NCBI GenBank assembly: GCA_002425185.1
Contig: DILT01000013.1
Coordinates: 310,001 to 374,000, forward strand
From: Flammeovirgaceae bacterium UBA5585
Lineage (GTDB): Bacteria; Bacteroidota; Bacteroidia; Cytophagales; Cyclobacteriaceae
Reading direction: 5' to 3'
DNA: 64,000 nucleotides
Below are positions 42,556 to 52,184 of the stretch, in pieces. The translations under genes were made by a program, and so were the position numbers. The notes under the pieces were generated by a model. That model saw nothing but the letters and a program-made list of their open reading frames with translations, was not told the origin of the DNA and made no database searches. Within the stretch, counting starts at the first letter, position 1, and every line of letters begins with the position of its first letter.

Positions 42556-45500
42556 TTATCGAATTCCGGGGAGCGCTGTGGTTGGTTTACTCTGCTGCCA
42601 GTTGAAGTTGGCTTTGCGTGCGGTAGGATAGACTTCATCAAGTGTATTGCCTTCGTACATCCTGCCGTTTTTCACGACTTTGTTTACGGTGTTGGTGTTA
42701 CGGATATTTTCTAATGGATTCTTGTCAAGAATAATCAGATCGGCCAGTTTGCCGGCCTCAATGGAACCTAAATCACCATCCAGGCCAAGCGCTTTGGCTC
42801 CGTGAATGGTAGCTACTTTCAAAGCATTGTGCTCCGATAATCCGCCTGATTGCATCGACCATAATTCCCAGTGATAGCCAAGACCTTGTAGTTGTCCGTG
42901 CGAACCCACACCGGCATTGCCACCGGCTGCTACATAGTTTTTCAGGAACGCAGCATGATCGGGGAACACGTGCTCTTCAAACATGAACCATCCTGGTCTT
43001 CTGCGCGATTTCGCATCCAGCTCTGACTTCGGTGTAAAGTAATTCAACTTCGGATCACCATTTACATTTTCTGTGGCATAGTAAAAATTCTCCGCCCACG
43101 GTCCACCATACGAAACCAATAGGGTTGGCGTATAGGTTGTTCCCGATTTTGCGAGGAATGTGTTGAAGTCGTTATACAACGGATAAATCGGGAAGGAGTG
43201 TTCATGACCGGGATAGCCATCCTGAATTTGGGTAAGGTTGAGTTTGAAATCCAATCCACCTTCTGTAGTCGGCATCAGCTGTTGCTCTTTCGCAGCCATG
43301 ATAATCCACTGCCGATGCTGACGATTACCCGTCAGATACATTTTGATGGTTTTGGTGTTGTAGTATTCTGAGTATTGCTTCAACACATTTCGCGCATGAT
43401 CCAGGTCTTTAATGTTGTACATCCAAAAACCTACACCGGGTCCTGTTGAGTAAATTCGCGGCCCCGGAATTTGTCCGGCATCCACCAAATCGGCATAGGT
43501 GAGCACATCGGTTGTAGCGGTTTGCGGATCGCGAGTGGTGGTTACACCATAAGCCAGGTTGGCCGCGTACATCCATACTTCATTTTTATGTAAGCCCCAC
43601 TGCGGCCACATGTGTGCATGCGTATCTACAAAACCGGGTACAATGGTTTTTCCTGTCATGTCCATTTTTTGTACGGAGCCATCAACGGTGACGCTGCCGG
43701 AGGCACCCACTTGTTTAATGCGATTGTTTTCAATGAGTATATCGCCTCGCTCAATGATTTCATCCCCTTTCATGGTAATGATGCGGGCGTTGGTGAGTAG
43801 AACTTTTCCGGTAGGAATATCGCGTGGCACAGAAACCTTTATGCGAAGTTCGGCAGGCTTGTAGCCTTCGTCTTTCTTGTCTTCACCATTTTTTTTCTCT
43901 TCTGTCTTTCCTTCTTCCTTGGCTTTTGCTTCTTCGGCTTTCTTTTTCTTCAACGCTTCTTCGCTTGCTTTGGCTTCATCCAGGTCGTACGTGAAAAATG
44001 CATTGCCAATTGACCAATACACTTTCTTTCCGGTATTGTTCCAACTGGCAAACTGGCCTCCAATGGTGGTGAGCTTGCGTGATGGAAATTGCGATTTATC
44101 CGGATCAGAAACCGAAATCTTAGGAGTTTCGCCACCGATTTTTGGTATAGTCACCACATAAATTTCATTGTTGATCTGAGCCATCGCCTGATCACCTTCA
44201 GGAGCCATCATAATCAAACTTGCGTTTGATGGTTGCTGCTGCGGTTCACGTTCGGTTTCGGCCAGCATGCAGTAGTTTACATTGTCATGATCGTGATCGT
44301 GTGTTGTTCCATACACGGTAATGCCGGTAACTTTTACATGTTCTTTCTCATCGGTTCCATCCCAGCGAATGGAGAGCAAACCTTTCTGCCCATGATACAG
44401 GTATATGCGATCATCATTTTTTACAAAGTGCGGATTGCCCCGCCCTTTCGATTTGTCAATTATAGTTACAGCACCACCATCACCTGAAATCCAGGCTAAA
44501 CTCTCTTTCGATTTAAAGGCAAACGGCCCATCTGCTTCTTTGAAGAACTGTGTAGGGCCTTGTAAAAACGCAATACGATTACTTTTGTACGACCAGGCCG
44601 GATCGGAATACACACCGGCAGATGAGGTTAGCTTAACGGGCCTGGCTCCTTTGGCCTTGAAATTTATTTTATACAAACTGCCGCCAACATTTTCTTCCCA
44701 GCTTACCCACGCCAGCTGGCTACCATCCGGGCTCCACGCAGGCATAGCTTCTGTGAAGTTAAAATTGGTCACACGCTTCGGAGTACCATTTGGCAAATCC
44801 ATAATATAAAGTCTGTTCAATGCGGTGAAGGCAAGTTGCTTGCCATCAGGCGATACTTTGCCATCACGGATTTGCGTTACAATCATTTCCTTCTCATCAC
44901 TGATCGGGTATTTGAAATCAAGTTTTGGCCCGAGTTCCAACTGCACATCAACCTCAAACGGAATTTGAACCGCGTTTCCTCCGGCAACCGGAATGCGCCA
45001 GATTTTGCCACCATAAGAAGCAACTACTTCTTTGCTGTCGGGCGTGAATGACATGGCTGGAAGAACACCCATGGGCGCGATAGATTCTTGCTCATCGCGT
45101 TGTACGGGATAAGCGAGCCAACGCTCTTCACCCGACTTTAGATCGCGAAGCATTAAACCGGTATGCTCGTTGTGACGCGTTCCGTATGCAAGCCACTTTC
45201 CATCGGGCGAAAGTGTAGGAGTGAATGCAGACCCATAGCGATTGGTCTGTGTTTCTGTTTCTCCGGTTTCGCGATCGTATGTGCCAAGTTGATATTGGGG
45301 TAATTGTGCATTGTAGTTCCAGGCACCCGTGCGTTGTGCAAACCAGATGTAGCGGCTATCGGGACCAACAGCCGGTTCAACTACTTTCAGGTTATCCGGC
45401 TTGCTGATGAGCTGTGCTCCTCCTCCACCATCTTTGTGGTAGAGAAACATTTTTAAATTTCTTCTTCCCTTGGAAACAACGATGTAATTGCCATCGGATG

Positions 45501-45942
45501 TCCACTCGGCTGATTGATAATTATCTGTATTGCCTTTTGTGATCTGCAACGAGTCTTTTTTATCCAGCGCGAAGCGCCAAACATTTTCTCCACCGCTTCT
45601 GTCGGAAATGAAAAGCAGGTGTTTCCCGTCCGGGCTGAATTTAGGGTGCGAGTCGAACGCCAACCCGCTGGTAAACCGTTCAGCTTTACCACCACCAAAG
45701 GGAAGCAAATAAATATCACCTAAAAAGTCGAAGGCAAGGGTTTTGCCATCCGGACTAACATCCACCGACATCCATGTTCCTTCCGTAGATTTTATGTGAA
45801 CGGTACGGTCGGATTCAAGCGGCAGATCTTTCTTCTTTTTAGTTTCTTTTTTTGTGCTGTCGGGTTTGACTTCTTTTTTATCATCCTGTCCGCTAACGAG
45901 CAAGGCGGACAGCATGAATAATGTCATGTAAAATGATTTCAT
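42556..45942 (-). CDS. Exported TolB-like PD40 propeller / amidohydrolase fusion
   Basis: 1128 residues. A signal peptide ends LLVSGQD. PD40 propeller blades (SPDGKTLAFDFLGDIYLLP, FSPDGKHLLFISDRSGGEN) cover residues about 45-660. A K/E-rich linker (about 665-705) then leads to an amidohydrolase. This has GKTIVPGFVDTHAHMWPQWG near residue 765, whose HAH pair binds metal, and a C-terminal IEAGKLADLIILDKNPL. Such proteins are often annotated as amidohydrolase family with a Tol-Pal propeller. A peptide or amide substrate is likely but unknown. Periplasmic or outer-membrane associated. Confidence 0.9.
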   Translation of the reverse strand: MKSFYMTLFMLSALLVSGQDDKKEVKPDSTKKETKKKKDLPLESDRTVHIKSTEGTWMSVDVSPDGKTLAFDFLGDIYLLPFGGGKAERFTSGLAFDSHPKFSPDGKHLLFISDRSGGENVWRFALDKKDSLQITKGNTDNYQSAEWTSDGNYIVVSKGRRNLKMFLYHKDGGGGAQLISKPDNLKVVEPAVGPDSRYIWFAQRTGAWNYNAQLPQYQLGTYDRETGETETQTNRYGSAFTPTLSPDGKWLAYGTRHNEHTGLMLRDLKSGEERWLAYPVQRDEQESIAPMGVLPAMSFTPDSKEVVASYGGKIWRIPVAGGNAVQIPFEVDVQLELGPKLDFKYPISDEKEMIVTQIRDGKVSPDGKQLAFTALNRLYIMDLPNGTPKRVTNFNFTEAMPAWSPDGSQLAWVSWEENVGGSLYKINFKAKGARPVKLTSSAGVYSDPAWSYKSNRIAFLQGPTQFFKEADGPFAFKSKESLAWISGDGGAVTIIDKSKGRGNPHFVKNDDRIYLYHGQKGLLSIRWDGTDEKEHVKVTGITVYGTTHDHDHDNVNYCMLAETEREPQQQPSNASLIMMAPEGDQAMAQINNEIYVVTIPKIGGETPKISVSDPDKSQFPSRKLTTIGGQFASWNNTGKKVYWSIGNAFFTYDLDEAKASEEALKKKKAEEAKAKEEGKTEEKKNGEDKKDEGYKPAELRIKVSVPRDIPTGKVLLTNARIITMKGDEIIERGDILIENNRIKQVGASGSVTVDGSVQKMDMTGKTIVPGFVDTHAHMWPQWGLHKNEVWMYAANLAYGVTTTRDPQTATTDVLTYADLVDAGQIPGPRIYSTGPGVGFWMYNIKDLDHARNVLKQYSEYYNTKTIKMYLTGNRQHRQWIIMAAKEQQLMPTTEGGLDFKLNLTQIQDGYPGHEHSFPIYPLYNDFNTFLAKSGTTYTPTLLVSYGGPWAENFYYATENVNGDPKLNYFTPKSELDAKSRRRPGWFMFEEHVFPDHAAFLKNYVAAGGNAGVGSHGQLQGLGYHWELWSMQSGGLSEHNALKVATIHGAKALGLDGDLGSIEAGKLADLIILDKNPLENIRNTNTVNKVVKNGRMYEGNTLDEVYPTARKANFNWQQSKPTTALPGIR

Positions 45943-46022
45943 AAAATGTAGGTTAGTTATTACAAAGAATACGGAAAAAGGTATTCAATGTTTTGGAATT
46001 ACACAGGAGGGTGTAATTGTAC

Positions 46023-46652
46023 TTAAGAGAACAAATTATTGATCTCCAGGTCGATGCGGTTCACGATGAAGGAAAAGTCCTCAACACGCTCTACAAAATC
46101 AAGGTCGTTTACATTTACAATCAGCAGCTTGCCGTGCCGGTAGTTGCTGATCCAGTTTTCGTAATGCTCGTTCAGGTTTTTGAGGTAGTCGAGCCGCATC
46201 GCGTATTCATATTCACGACCCCGTTTTTGAATTTGCCGAACCAGTTTCGGGATGTCGGAACGCAGGTAAATCAGCAAGTCGGGTGCTTGCACAAAGTTGA
46301 TCATCGAGTTGAAAATGTCCAGGTAGCTTTGGTAGTCGCGGTCGCTGATGTGTCCGCTTTTGTGAAGGTTCGATGCAAAAATATAGGCGTCTTCGTAAAT
46401 GGTCCGATCTTGTATGGTTGTTTTTTCGTTGGTCCTGATTTCGTTAACCTGGCGGAAGCGGCTGTTGAGAAAATAGATCTGCAGGTGAAAGGCCCACCGG
46501 GTCATATCCTGATAAAAATCTTTCAGATATGGGTTGGTATCTACGGATTCATACAGGGGAGTCCAACCATAGTGTTTTGCCAGCTTTTCAGCCAGGGTGG
46601 TTTTACCTGAACCGATGTTTCCGGAGATGGCGATGTGCTTAAGCGTTTTCAT
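46023..46652 (-). CDS. Deoxynucleoside kinase
   Basis: 209 residues. The P loop is ISGNIGSGKTTLAEKLAK at residues 9-26. ESVDTNPYLKDFYQD and RTIYEDAYIFASNL (the ERS-type variant) match the dGK/dCK-like family. LIYLRSDIPKLVRQIQKRGREYE is the lid region. It phosphorylates deoxynucleosides in salvage. A promoter at 46661-46689 places transcription about four bases before the ATG, so the mRNA is nearly leaderless. Confidence 0.93.
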   Translation of the reverse strand: MKTLKHIAISGNIGSGKTTLAEKLAKHYGWTPLYESVDTNPYLKDFYQDMTRWAFHLQIYFLNSRFRQVNEIRTNEKTTIQDRTIYEDAYIFASNLHKSGHISDRDYQSYLDIFNSMINFVQAPDLLIYLRSDIPKLVRQIQKRGREYEYAMRLDYLKNLNEHYENWISNYRHGKLLIVNVNDLDFVERVEDFSFIVNRIDLEINNLFS

Positions 46653-46660
46653 GCGGGGTG

Positions 46661-46689
46661 CAAATATAAGCTAATGCTCAATTTGCCAA
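46661..46689 (-). promoter_or_regulatory. Promoter of the deoxynucleoside kinase gene
   Basis: On the minus strand TTG (46687-46689), 18 bases, then TATATTTG (46661-46668), an exact TAnnTTTG match, nine bases from the ATG. Confidence 0.55.
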
Positions 46690-46720
46690 TGTGTTGATTA
46701 GCCGATTATAAATTGAATAA

Positions 46721-47593
46721 TTATTCATTAGCTACAACCGCGATTTTGTTTCCTTTTGCATTAACAGTCAGTCGTGTTATTCCACTTAGGGATAAGCCAT
46801 CGGGGAAGTAGATAGGGGTCCAATCTTTACTTTTTCCCGGCATCCAATAAAAAAGCTTCACCCCATCACTCATTATAATTTTACCACCGGGTGTCCAGGT
46901 TAAATCTTCCCGGCCAGGCAGGGTTTTGCCAACGGTTTCTATTGTTCCGTCTTTTCTTTTGATTTTTTTAATATTCCACTCAGCTGAACCTTTGTCAACA
47001 AAACTTATGTTGGTTGTTCCCGGCACGCGATGCAGTGAACGACCGATGTTTTGTGAAATTATCTTATCGGTTTTATCCGCAACAGAATATTCGTGCAATG
47101 TGTTTGGCTGACCGAGCACAAACAGAAAGAGCGTGTTGTCATCGCGCCACACATGGTACCCCACAGTAAGGTTATCAATAATAATTTCGGCATTACCTCC
47201 GTCAATCGGGTACTTTCCTAAATCCTGGGCACCATTGTCGCGCTGGATAATACACGAGATAAATTTTTTATCGGGCGTAACCGTAGGAGAGTACTCGCGC
47301 TCAGGGGTATTGGTCAACTTTTGTGTTTCATTGCTTGCGTAGTTATATACAAGAATATCCGTTCTTCCTTCTTCATCAGCGGAAGTATAGTAAATGAGGG
47401 GTTTATCAGGATGGAAAAAAGGTTGGTTATCGTATCCTTTTCGATCCGAAATGTTAACAGCATTCGTTAGTACAAATTTCCCTTTTTTGAAGGCAAGATC
47501 AAACAGGTAGATATCCGTGCCGGGAGGTTGTTGGGCAAATACCAATGCCTGAATGAGAATAACGCCAAGGGATGAGAGAATAATTTTTTTCAT
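46721..47593 (-). CDS. Exported TolB-like PD40 propeller protein
   Basis: 290 residues. The signal peptide ends ALVFAQQ. Blade repeats are DNQPFFHPDKPLIYYTS, YSPTVTPDKKFISCI and DLTWTPGGKIIMSDG. The last strand GNKIAVVANE closes the propeller. No catalytic domain is present. A periplasmic scaffolding or sensor role is possible, but unknown. It follows a terminator 52 bases upstream and lies 68 bases before the kinase. Confidence 0.8.
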   Translation of the reverse strand: MKKIILSSLGVILIQALVFAQQPPGTDIYLFDLAFKKGKFVLTNAVNISDRKGYDNQPFFHPDKPLIYYTSADEEGRTDILVYNYASNETQKLTNTPEREYSPTVTPDKKFISCIIQRDNGAQDLGKYPIDGGNAEIIIDNLTVGYHVWRDDNTLFLFVLGQPNTLHEYSVADKTDKIISQNIGRSLHRVPGTTNISFVDKGSAEWNIKKIKRKDGTIETVGKTLPGREDLTWTPGGKIIMSDGVKLFYWMPGKSKDWTPIYFPDGLSLSGITRLTVNAKGNKIAVVANE

Positions 47594-47644
47594 GAATTGA
47601 ATTTAGCGAAATGAAAGTTACTGGTTCGGAGCCAGAAATGAAAA

Positions 47645-47664
47645 AGGCCTGTTTTGTCAGGCCT
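47645..47664 (-). terminator. Terminator after the LPP20-like gene
   Basis: On the minus strand AGGCCTG and CAGGCCT form a perfect 7-base stem with a 6-base loop, followed by TTTTTC. It lies 27 bases after the stop of the LPP20-like gene. Confidence 0.8.
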
Positions 47665-47690
47665 CTTCGTTTTATCGCAACAGAATTTTA

Positions 47691-48245
47691 CTAATCTTTA
47701 TCTTCTGCGTCCAACTTTTTCAGCTCCTCATCAATAATCTTCTCAATCAGATCACGCTGACGTTCGTTAATTGTTTCATCTACTTTAGCCTGACGTTTCA
47801 TAAACCGGAGCATGGCATTTTTCTTTATTTCATAGGCCATAAACACGGTATATTCCTTTGTCTTTTCATTGTAGTATTTCTGCTCGCCAATTTTGCGCAA
47901 ATCTGAGATGTTGGTGTTCATCACCTGGCGCACCAAACTTTGAAATTTATCGGCTACATCAGCTGCGCGTTCATTTTCGGTCTGGCCAAGATATTGATCA
48001 GCAACCTGCTTCATGGTGGTATTTACTTGCCCGGCCAGTTGTGCTTTGGCATCCAGATCGGCTTTGCTTCGGGCAATGTTATCCTGTGAACTGGTGCCTT
48101 TACCGGTTCCGCGCCAGAAACGGTTATTTGAGTTATAGGCATTTCCGGAGAAAGGTTCTTTTACTTTTTTGCCCAAAACACCTGATGAGCAGGCGCCAAG
48201 GATCACCAACAATGTGAGCAGGATAAATTTAAGCGTGAGTTTCAT
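47691..48245 (-). CDS. LPP20-like lipoprotein
   Basis: 184 residues from ATG 48243-48245; a second ATG two codons upstream is possible. The lipobox is VILGACSSG. The mature part RFWRGTGKGTSSQDNIARS followed by KADLDAKAQLAGQVN fits the LPP20/FlgO-like fold. The C-terminus is a charged helix. Its function is unknown; homologues include the Helicobacter LPP20 antigen and Vibrio FlgO/FlgT-like proteins. It is monocistronic, with its own terminator. Confidence 0.8.
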   Translation of the reverse strand: MKLTLKFILLTLLVILGACSSGVLGKKVKEPFSGNAYNSNNRFWRGTGKGTSSQDNIARSKADLDAKAQLAGQVNTTMKQVADQYLGQTENERAADVADKFQSLVRQVMNTNISDLRKIGEQKYYNEKTKEYTVFMAYEIKKNAMLRFMKRQAKVDETINERQRDLIEKIIDEELKKLDAEDKD

Positions 48246-48342
48246 AATCAATTTAATTGTTCTGGATCGAATGTACGAAAAATTATGCCAGAGTTAATTG
48301 AATTCTTAGGTATGGCTTTATATTAAAGTACAATTTAGCCAC

Positions 48343-50508
48343 GTGAAGAAATTTGACCCAATCGTTTTGTTGGTACTCCTGTTGGTTTTTATAGCCGTAA
48401 TTGTTGGCGCGGCCCAGACACCTGATGAAGAGCTGCTAAATGCAATATTCAGACAGGAGGACAGAATGCCCAAAAGGTATAGAGATGAGTTGCCGGAGGC
48501 GAAAAGATTATATGAACAAGCTCAGCGATCACCGTATGCAGCGTGCAGGGCTCGGGCCGGCTATATGTATGGCCGGTATCTCTGGGCTGATGGATTATAT
48601 CGCGATGGCCTTAATTTTTTATTTCCGGCCTTGCAGCAGGCACAACTTATAAAAGATTATAGAACCATAGCTGATTGTGCTAATATTATTGGTAACACAT
48701 TCTACTATCAGGCCTACTATGATTCAGCATTGTACTATTTTGACGTTTCGCTTCATGCATTTGAAGCATCCAATGATTACACTGGCCAGATCAGAACCCT
48801 GCATGACATTTCCTTAATGTTTCATCGTAAAGGTGATTTTAAGAAGACTATTGAATATATTTTTAAGAAGGAACAATTGGAGGCTCAGCATCCTGAGTTG
48901 TTAGCGGAGATAGAGTCGTATGGTGCAATGGGCAGTTTATTGAATGATTCTTTGTACTACCTTGAAAAAATTAGTGAGGCTCTTGTTGATCTGAGAAGAC
49001 ACCTGGCTAATAAGGACTCCGTTAATCTATACAAGACTTATTTTAATTTGGGAAAAGCCCACAGCCAGCTAAAAAATCCACTACTGGCAGCTCGTTTTTA
49101 TATTAAAATGTGCGAAGCCATGATTCGTGTAGGAAACACACCCGATTGGCAATACGTTGGTATGGAGTACCAAAGTGCAGGCATTGAAGACTCCACTTTT
49201 TATTACTACCGGAAATCTTTGAAGGAACGTAACACGGCTACCCGACTGTATAATGATTGGATTGTTGAACTCATGGGCGATGCTCATTTGAACTTTAGCA
49301 GACCCGATTCAGCCATACACTACTACGACATTGCTATGAGTAGTAATGTTGAGTTGAATAACAGGCTTTCGATAGCTGGACAACACCGTAACTATGTCAG
49401 AGCCTATACGCAGTTGGGAGAATTTCAAAAGGCTAAGTATCATTTGAATGAAGGACTTAAACTGGCTAATGAAATTTCGTTGATTCATGCCCGCAATTTG
49501 TACAATGCCGGAAGGGTTATGTATGAAAAGATGGGCGATTATGAACAAGCCTATTACCTTCAAAGTCGTTATGCGGCTTTGGCTGACAGCATTCACCGGA
49601 CCGAAACAGCAATAAATCTTGCACGGCTTCAGGTAGAGTTCAAGACATCAACTAAAGAGCGGGAAGTAGAGTACTTGAGGCAACAAAGTGAAATTCAGGA
49701 TGCACGATTGAAGGCGCGCAATCTGCAAATTGGATTGGCCGTTTCATTGGTTGTTCTGGTTGGTTCAGCTGCTGGTTTTAACTTTCTGAAGTTTCGCCAA
49801 AAGAGAAAATTATCTGAACTGCTTGAGCAAAAAAATCAATTGATTGAAGAACAAAACCAATCTTTACAAAAGCAAAATCAAGAGAAGGAGGTTTTGTTGG
49901 CCGAAATTCATCACAGGGTCAAAAACAATCTTCAAATCATGTCCAGTCTTATCAATATTAAGGCTCGCACGATTGACCTGGCCAGCAAAGGTGTTTTAGA
50001 TGATGTAGTTAACCGGATTTATGCATTGGGATTGATTTATGAGCGGCTATACAAATCTGAGGACCTGCGTAATGTTAATTTGAATGATTATCTGAATGAA
50101 CAGTTTTCACTTCTGTTTACAACCCTAAGCAATCATGCCAGTGAGGTAAAGGCGGAAATTGACGTTGAACCGGTTTGGGTGGATGTAGAAACGGCCATGA
50201 ATATTGGACTCATCAACAATGAATTACTAACCAACGTAATGAAATATGCTTTTACCCCTGATCAGTCCGATCGAAGGCTATGGGTTAGACTTTACCAACA
50301 GGCCGGAATTCTTATTTTTGAAGTTTCCGACAATGGATTGTCACTGGCAAAGTCGGGTAAGGATATTAATTTCTCTTTTGGCTTACGATTTGTCGAACAA
50401 GTGGTGAAGGATAAGCTCAATGGAACCCTGGAAGTTTACTATAAAAGAGGTCTTTCTATCAAAATGAAATTAAAGCCGGTGAAAAGCATGGTGTATGGAG
50501 AACATTAA
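48343..50508 (+). CDS. TPR-containing HisKA_2-type sensor histidine kinase
   Basis: 721 residues from a GTG start; no in-frame ATG near the N-terminus gives the signal peptide KKFDPIVLLVLLLVFIAVIV. TPR-like helices fill about residues 40-440, a transmembrane segment lies near 466-484, and a coiled coil leads to HisKA_2 with EIHHRVKNNLQIMSSLINI (phospho-acceptor near residue 525). The HATPase has NELLTNVMKYAF and VSDNGLSL, with a G2-like FSFGLRFVEQV. The next gene overlaps by 14 bases and encodes its likely regulator. Confidence 0.9.
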   Translation: MKKFDPIVLLVLLLVFIAVIVGAAQTPDEELLNAIFRQEDRMPKRYRDELPEAKRLYEQAQRSPYAACRARAGYMYGRYLWADGLYRDGLNFLFPALQQAQLIKDYRTIADCANIIGNTFYYQAYYDSALYYFDVSLHAFEASNDYTGQIRTLHDISLMFHRKGDFKKTIEYIFKKEQLEAQHPELLAEIESYGAMGSLLNDSLYYLEKISEALVDLRRHLANKDSVNLYKTYFNLGKAHSQLKNPLLAARFYIKMCEAMIRVGNTPDWQYVGMEYQSAGIEDSTFYYYRKSLKERNTATRLYNDWIVELMGDAHLNFSRPDSAIHYYDIAMSSNVELNNRLSIAGQHRNYVRAYTQLGEFQKAKYHLNEGLKLANEISLIHARNLYNAGRVMYEKMGDYEQAYYLQSRYAALADSIHRTETAINLARLQVEFKTSTKEREVEYLRQQSEIQDARLKARNLQIGLAVSLVVLVGSAAGFNFLKFRQKRKLSELLEQKNQLIEEQNQSLQKQNQEKEVLLAEIHHRVKNNLQIMSSLINIKARTIDLASKGVLDDVVNRIYALGLIYERLYKSEDLRNVNLNDYLNEQFSLLFTTLSNHASEVKAEIDVEPVWVDVETAMNIGLINNELLTNVMKYAFTPDQSDRRLWVRLYQQAGILIFEVSDNGLSLAKSGKDINFSFGLRFVEQVVKDKLNGTLEVYYKRGLSIKMKLKPVKSMVYGEH

Positions 50509-51247
50509 GATAGCTATTGTTGAGGATGAGTTTGTTATTGCGGAGGATATTTCGGCATTGTTGCAAAGCAGCGGCTATTCTGTTAGCGGAATTTATTCAT
50601 CTGCAGAGATGGCCCTGTCTAAGATTCTTCATCAGCCCCCTGATTTAATATTGGTGGATATTAATCTGGCGGGTGCCCTTAATGGTATTTATTTGGTATC
50701 AAAGGTGAGCGAGCAGATAGCCCTGCCGGTTATTTATATTACGGCAAACTCTGATCCTGATACATACAACAGAGCCCGAAGCACAAAACCCAATGCTTTT
50801 TTAATTAAGCCCTTTACACCTGCTAATTTGTTGGCATCGATTGATTTAGCCTTGTACAATTTTTCACGCGATGAATCTCCTGCCCAAATCAAATCGTTTA
50901 ACAAAGACGTTGAAAATGATTTTCAGACAGTTATTAATCAAAACCTCTTTATACGGGTTAATGGTAAACACAAAAAAATTGCTCCTGAAAGTATTTTGTA
51001 TGCAGAAGCCAGCGGAAGTTATACTGTTTTAAAAACTGATACCGAGCAGTTCACCATTTCGCAAAACCTAAGTCAGTTTACACATAAAACCCCGCTCCTG
51101 AATTTGATTCGAATCCATCGATCCTACCTGGTTAACATTAAACGGGTTGATTCTTTTGATGAAGCCAATGTGTGGATCGGAAAAGAGCGCATCCCGATCG
51201 GGGAAAGTTACAAGAGCAATTTCCTGAGTCGCATTCACTGTATTTAG
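50495..51247 (+). CDS. LytTR-family response regulator
   Basis: 250 residues. The receiver begins IAIVEDEFVIAEDIS; the phospho-acceptor is in LILVDINLAG (about residue 54), with conserved threonine (YITANS) and lysine (FLIKPF). The C-terminal LytTR domain (about residues 145-250) reads NQNLFIRVNGKHKKIAPESI and RIHRSYLVNIKRVDSF. It binds DNA direct repeats. It overlaps the HisKA_2 kinase by 14 bases, forming one two-component system. Confidence 0.93.
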   Translation: MENIKIAIVEDEFVIAEDISALLQSSGYSVSGIYSSAEMALSKILHQPPDLILVDINLAGALNGIYLVSKVSEQIALPVIYITANSDPDTYNRARSTKPNAFLIKPFTPANLLASIDLALYNFSRDESPAQIKSFNKDVENDFQTVINQNLFIRVNGKHKKIAPESILYAEASGSYTVLKTDTEQFTISQNLSQFTHKTPLLNLIRIHRSYLVNIKRVDSFDEANVWIGKERIPIGESYKSNFLSRIHCI

Positions 51248-51372
51248 CACCTTGTTCATTTTTTAGTAAAAGAAAACGCCCTTCTCGTAAAGTAATCATA
51301 TGGTTTAATAAAAGTGCCGGCATCTTTATGCCTGCATGGTTGCAAATTGAGCCTCTGACAAATGATTAAACT

Positions 51373-52161
51373 ATGCTGAGAAAATCAACCTATTTACTTT
51401 TGACACTTCTGCTACTGACAGCAGCGTGTGGCGATGATGGAGAGGGCAGCCCCGGTTTTTTTGACTACATCGTGTTTCAGGGTGAAGCGCCTCCCATTAA
51501 CAACCAGATGCAGCGGGCGCCAAATGCAACAGTGAAAGTCTATGCTTCTGCGCAAGCCTGGTTAGATGGCGAAGCACCGCTGAAAACGTATACAGCCAAT
51601 AGCCAGGGTGAAGTTTTTCGACAGAGTGAAGCTAGCGATAAATTTCCGAATGGCGCAGTGGTTTATGCTGAACTGGAGGCAGCCAACAACTGGCCAGTAT
51701 TTTTATCACAGCCATTGGAGGAGCATGACCCTGGTATGCCCGACTATAAAGCAGGTAGCGCCACTCTTTACAATACATTCATGAACGATTTTATGAATGC
51801 AGCCAGCAAATCTTTTCTGCTTACCGATTTACGGGTAAACAATGTCAGTATTTTTGAGAGCGTTGCAGACTGCAGTAAGGATAACTTTTTACGCTTAAAA
51901 AAAGATGGTAACCTGTTTTATAGTGAAGGAGCTAATGTGTGTGCTGGTAAAACAGCAACAGCTAACTATGAAATAATCATTCCTCAAAGTAAAATTAATG
52001 CCCCCATAATTACTTTGAACGGCACTGTGTTATATGATTTCACGGTTATCTGGGTCGATGTAAATAATAAAATCTACATCAAGCAAGACTTTACACAGAT
52101 TTGGTTTAAAACCAATGAAGGTGTTAACGAACACATTTCTATATATACCAGACAAGATTAA
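51373..52161 (+). CDS. Hypothetical lipoprotein, 262 aa
   Basis: The lipobox is LLLTAACGDDG. The mature part is beta-rich with VKVYASAQAWLDGE and SGEVFRQ-like turns, resembling a carboxypeptidase-regulatory or Ig-like fold in residues 40-110. The rest shows no motif I recognise. The 125-base gap before it holds no clear promoter. A small outer-membrane barrel gene follows after 23 bases, so the two may act together at the cell surface. Confidence 0.7.
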   Translation: MLRKSTYLLLTLLLLTAACGDDGEGSPGFFDYIVFQGEAPPINNQMQRAPNATVKVYASAQAWLDGEAPLKTYTANSQGEVFRQSEASDKFPNGAVVYAELEAANNWPVFLSQPLEEHDPGMPDYKAGSATLYNTFMNDFMNAASKSFLLTDLRVNNVSIFESVADCSKDNFLRLKKDGNLFYSEGANVCAGKTATANYEIIIPQSKINAPIITLNGTVLYDFTVIWVDVNNKIYIKQDFTQIWFKTNEGVNEHISIYTRQD

Positions 52162-52184
52162 TAACCAATAAACTGAAGAACACT

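Noticed and set aside
46017..46610. 197-aa plus-strand frame
   Set aside because: Antisense of the deoxynucleoside kinase, which has clear P-loop and lid motifs on the minus strand.
48336..48351. CACGTGAA word near 48340 as another parS site
   Set aside because: Only about 10 of 16 positions match the consensus and it overlaps the kinase GTG start.
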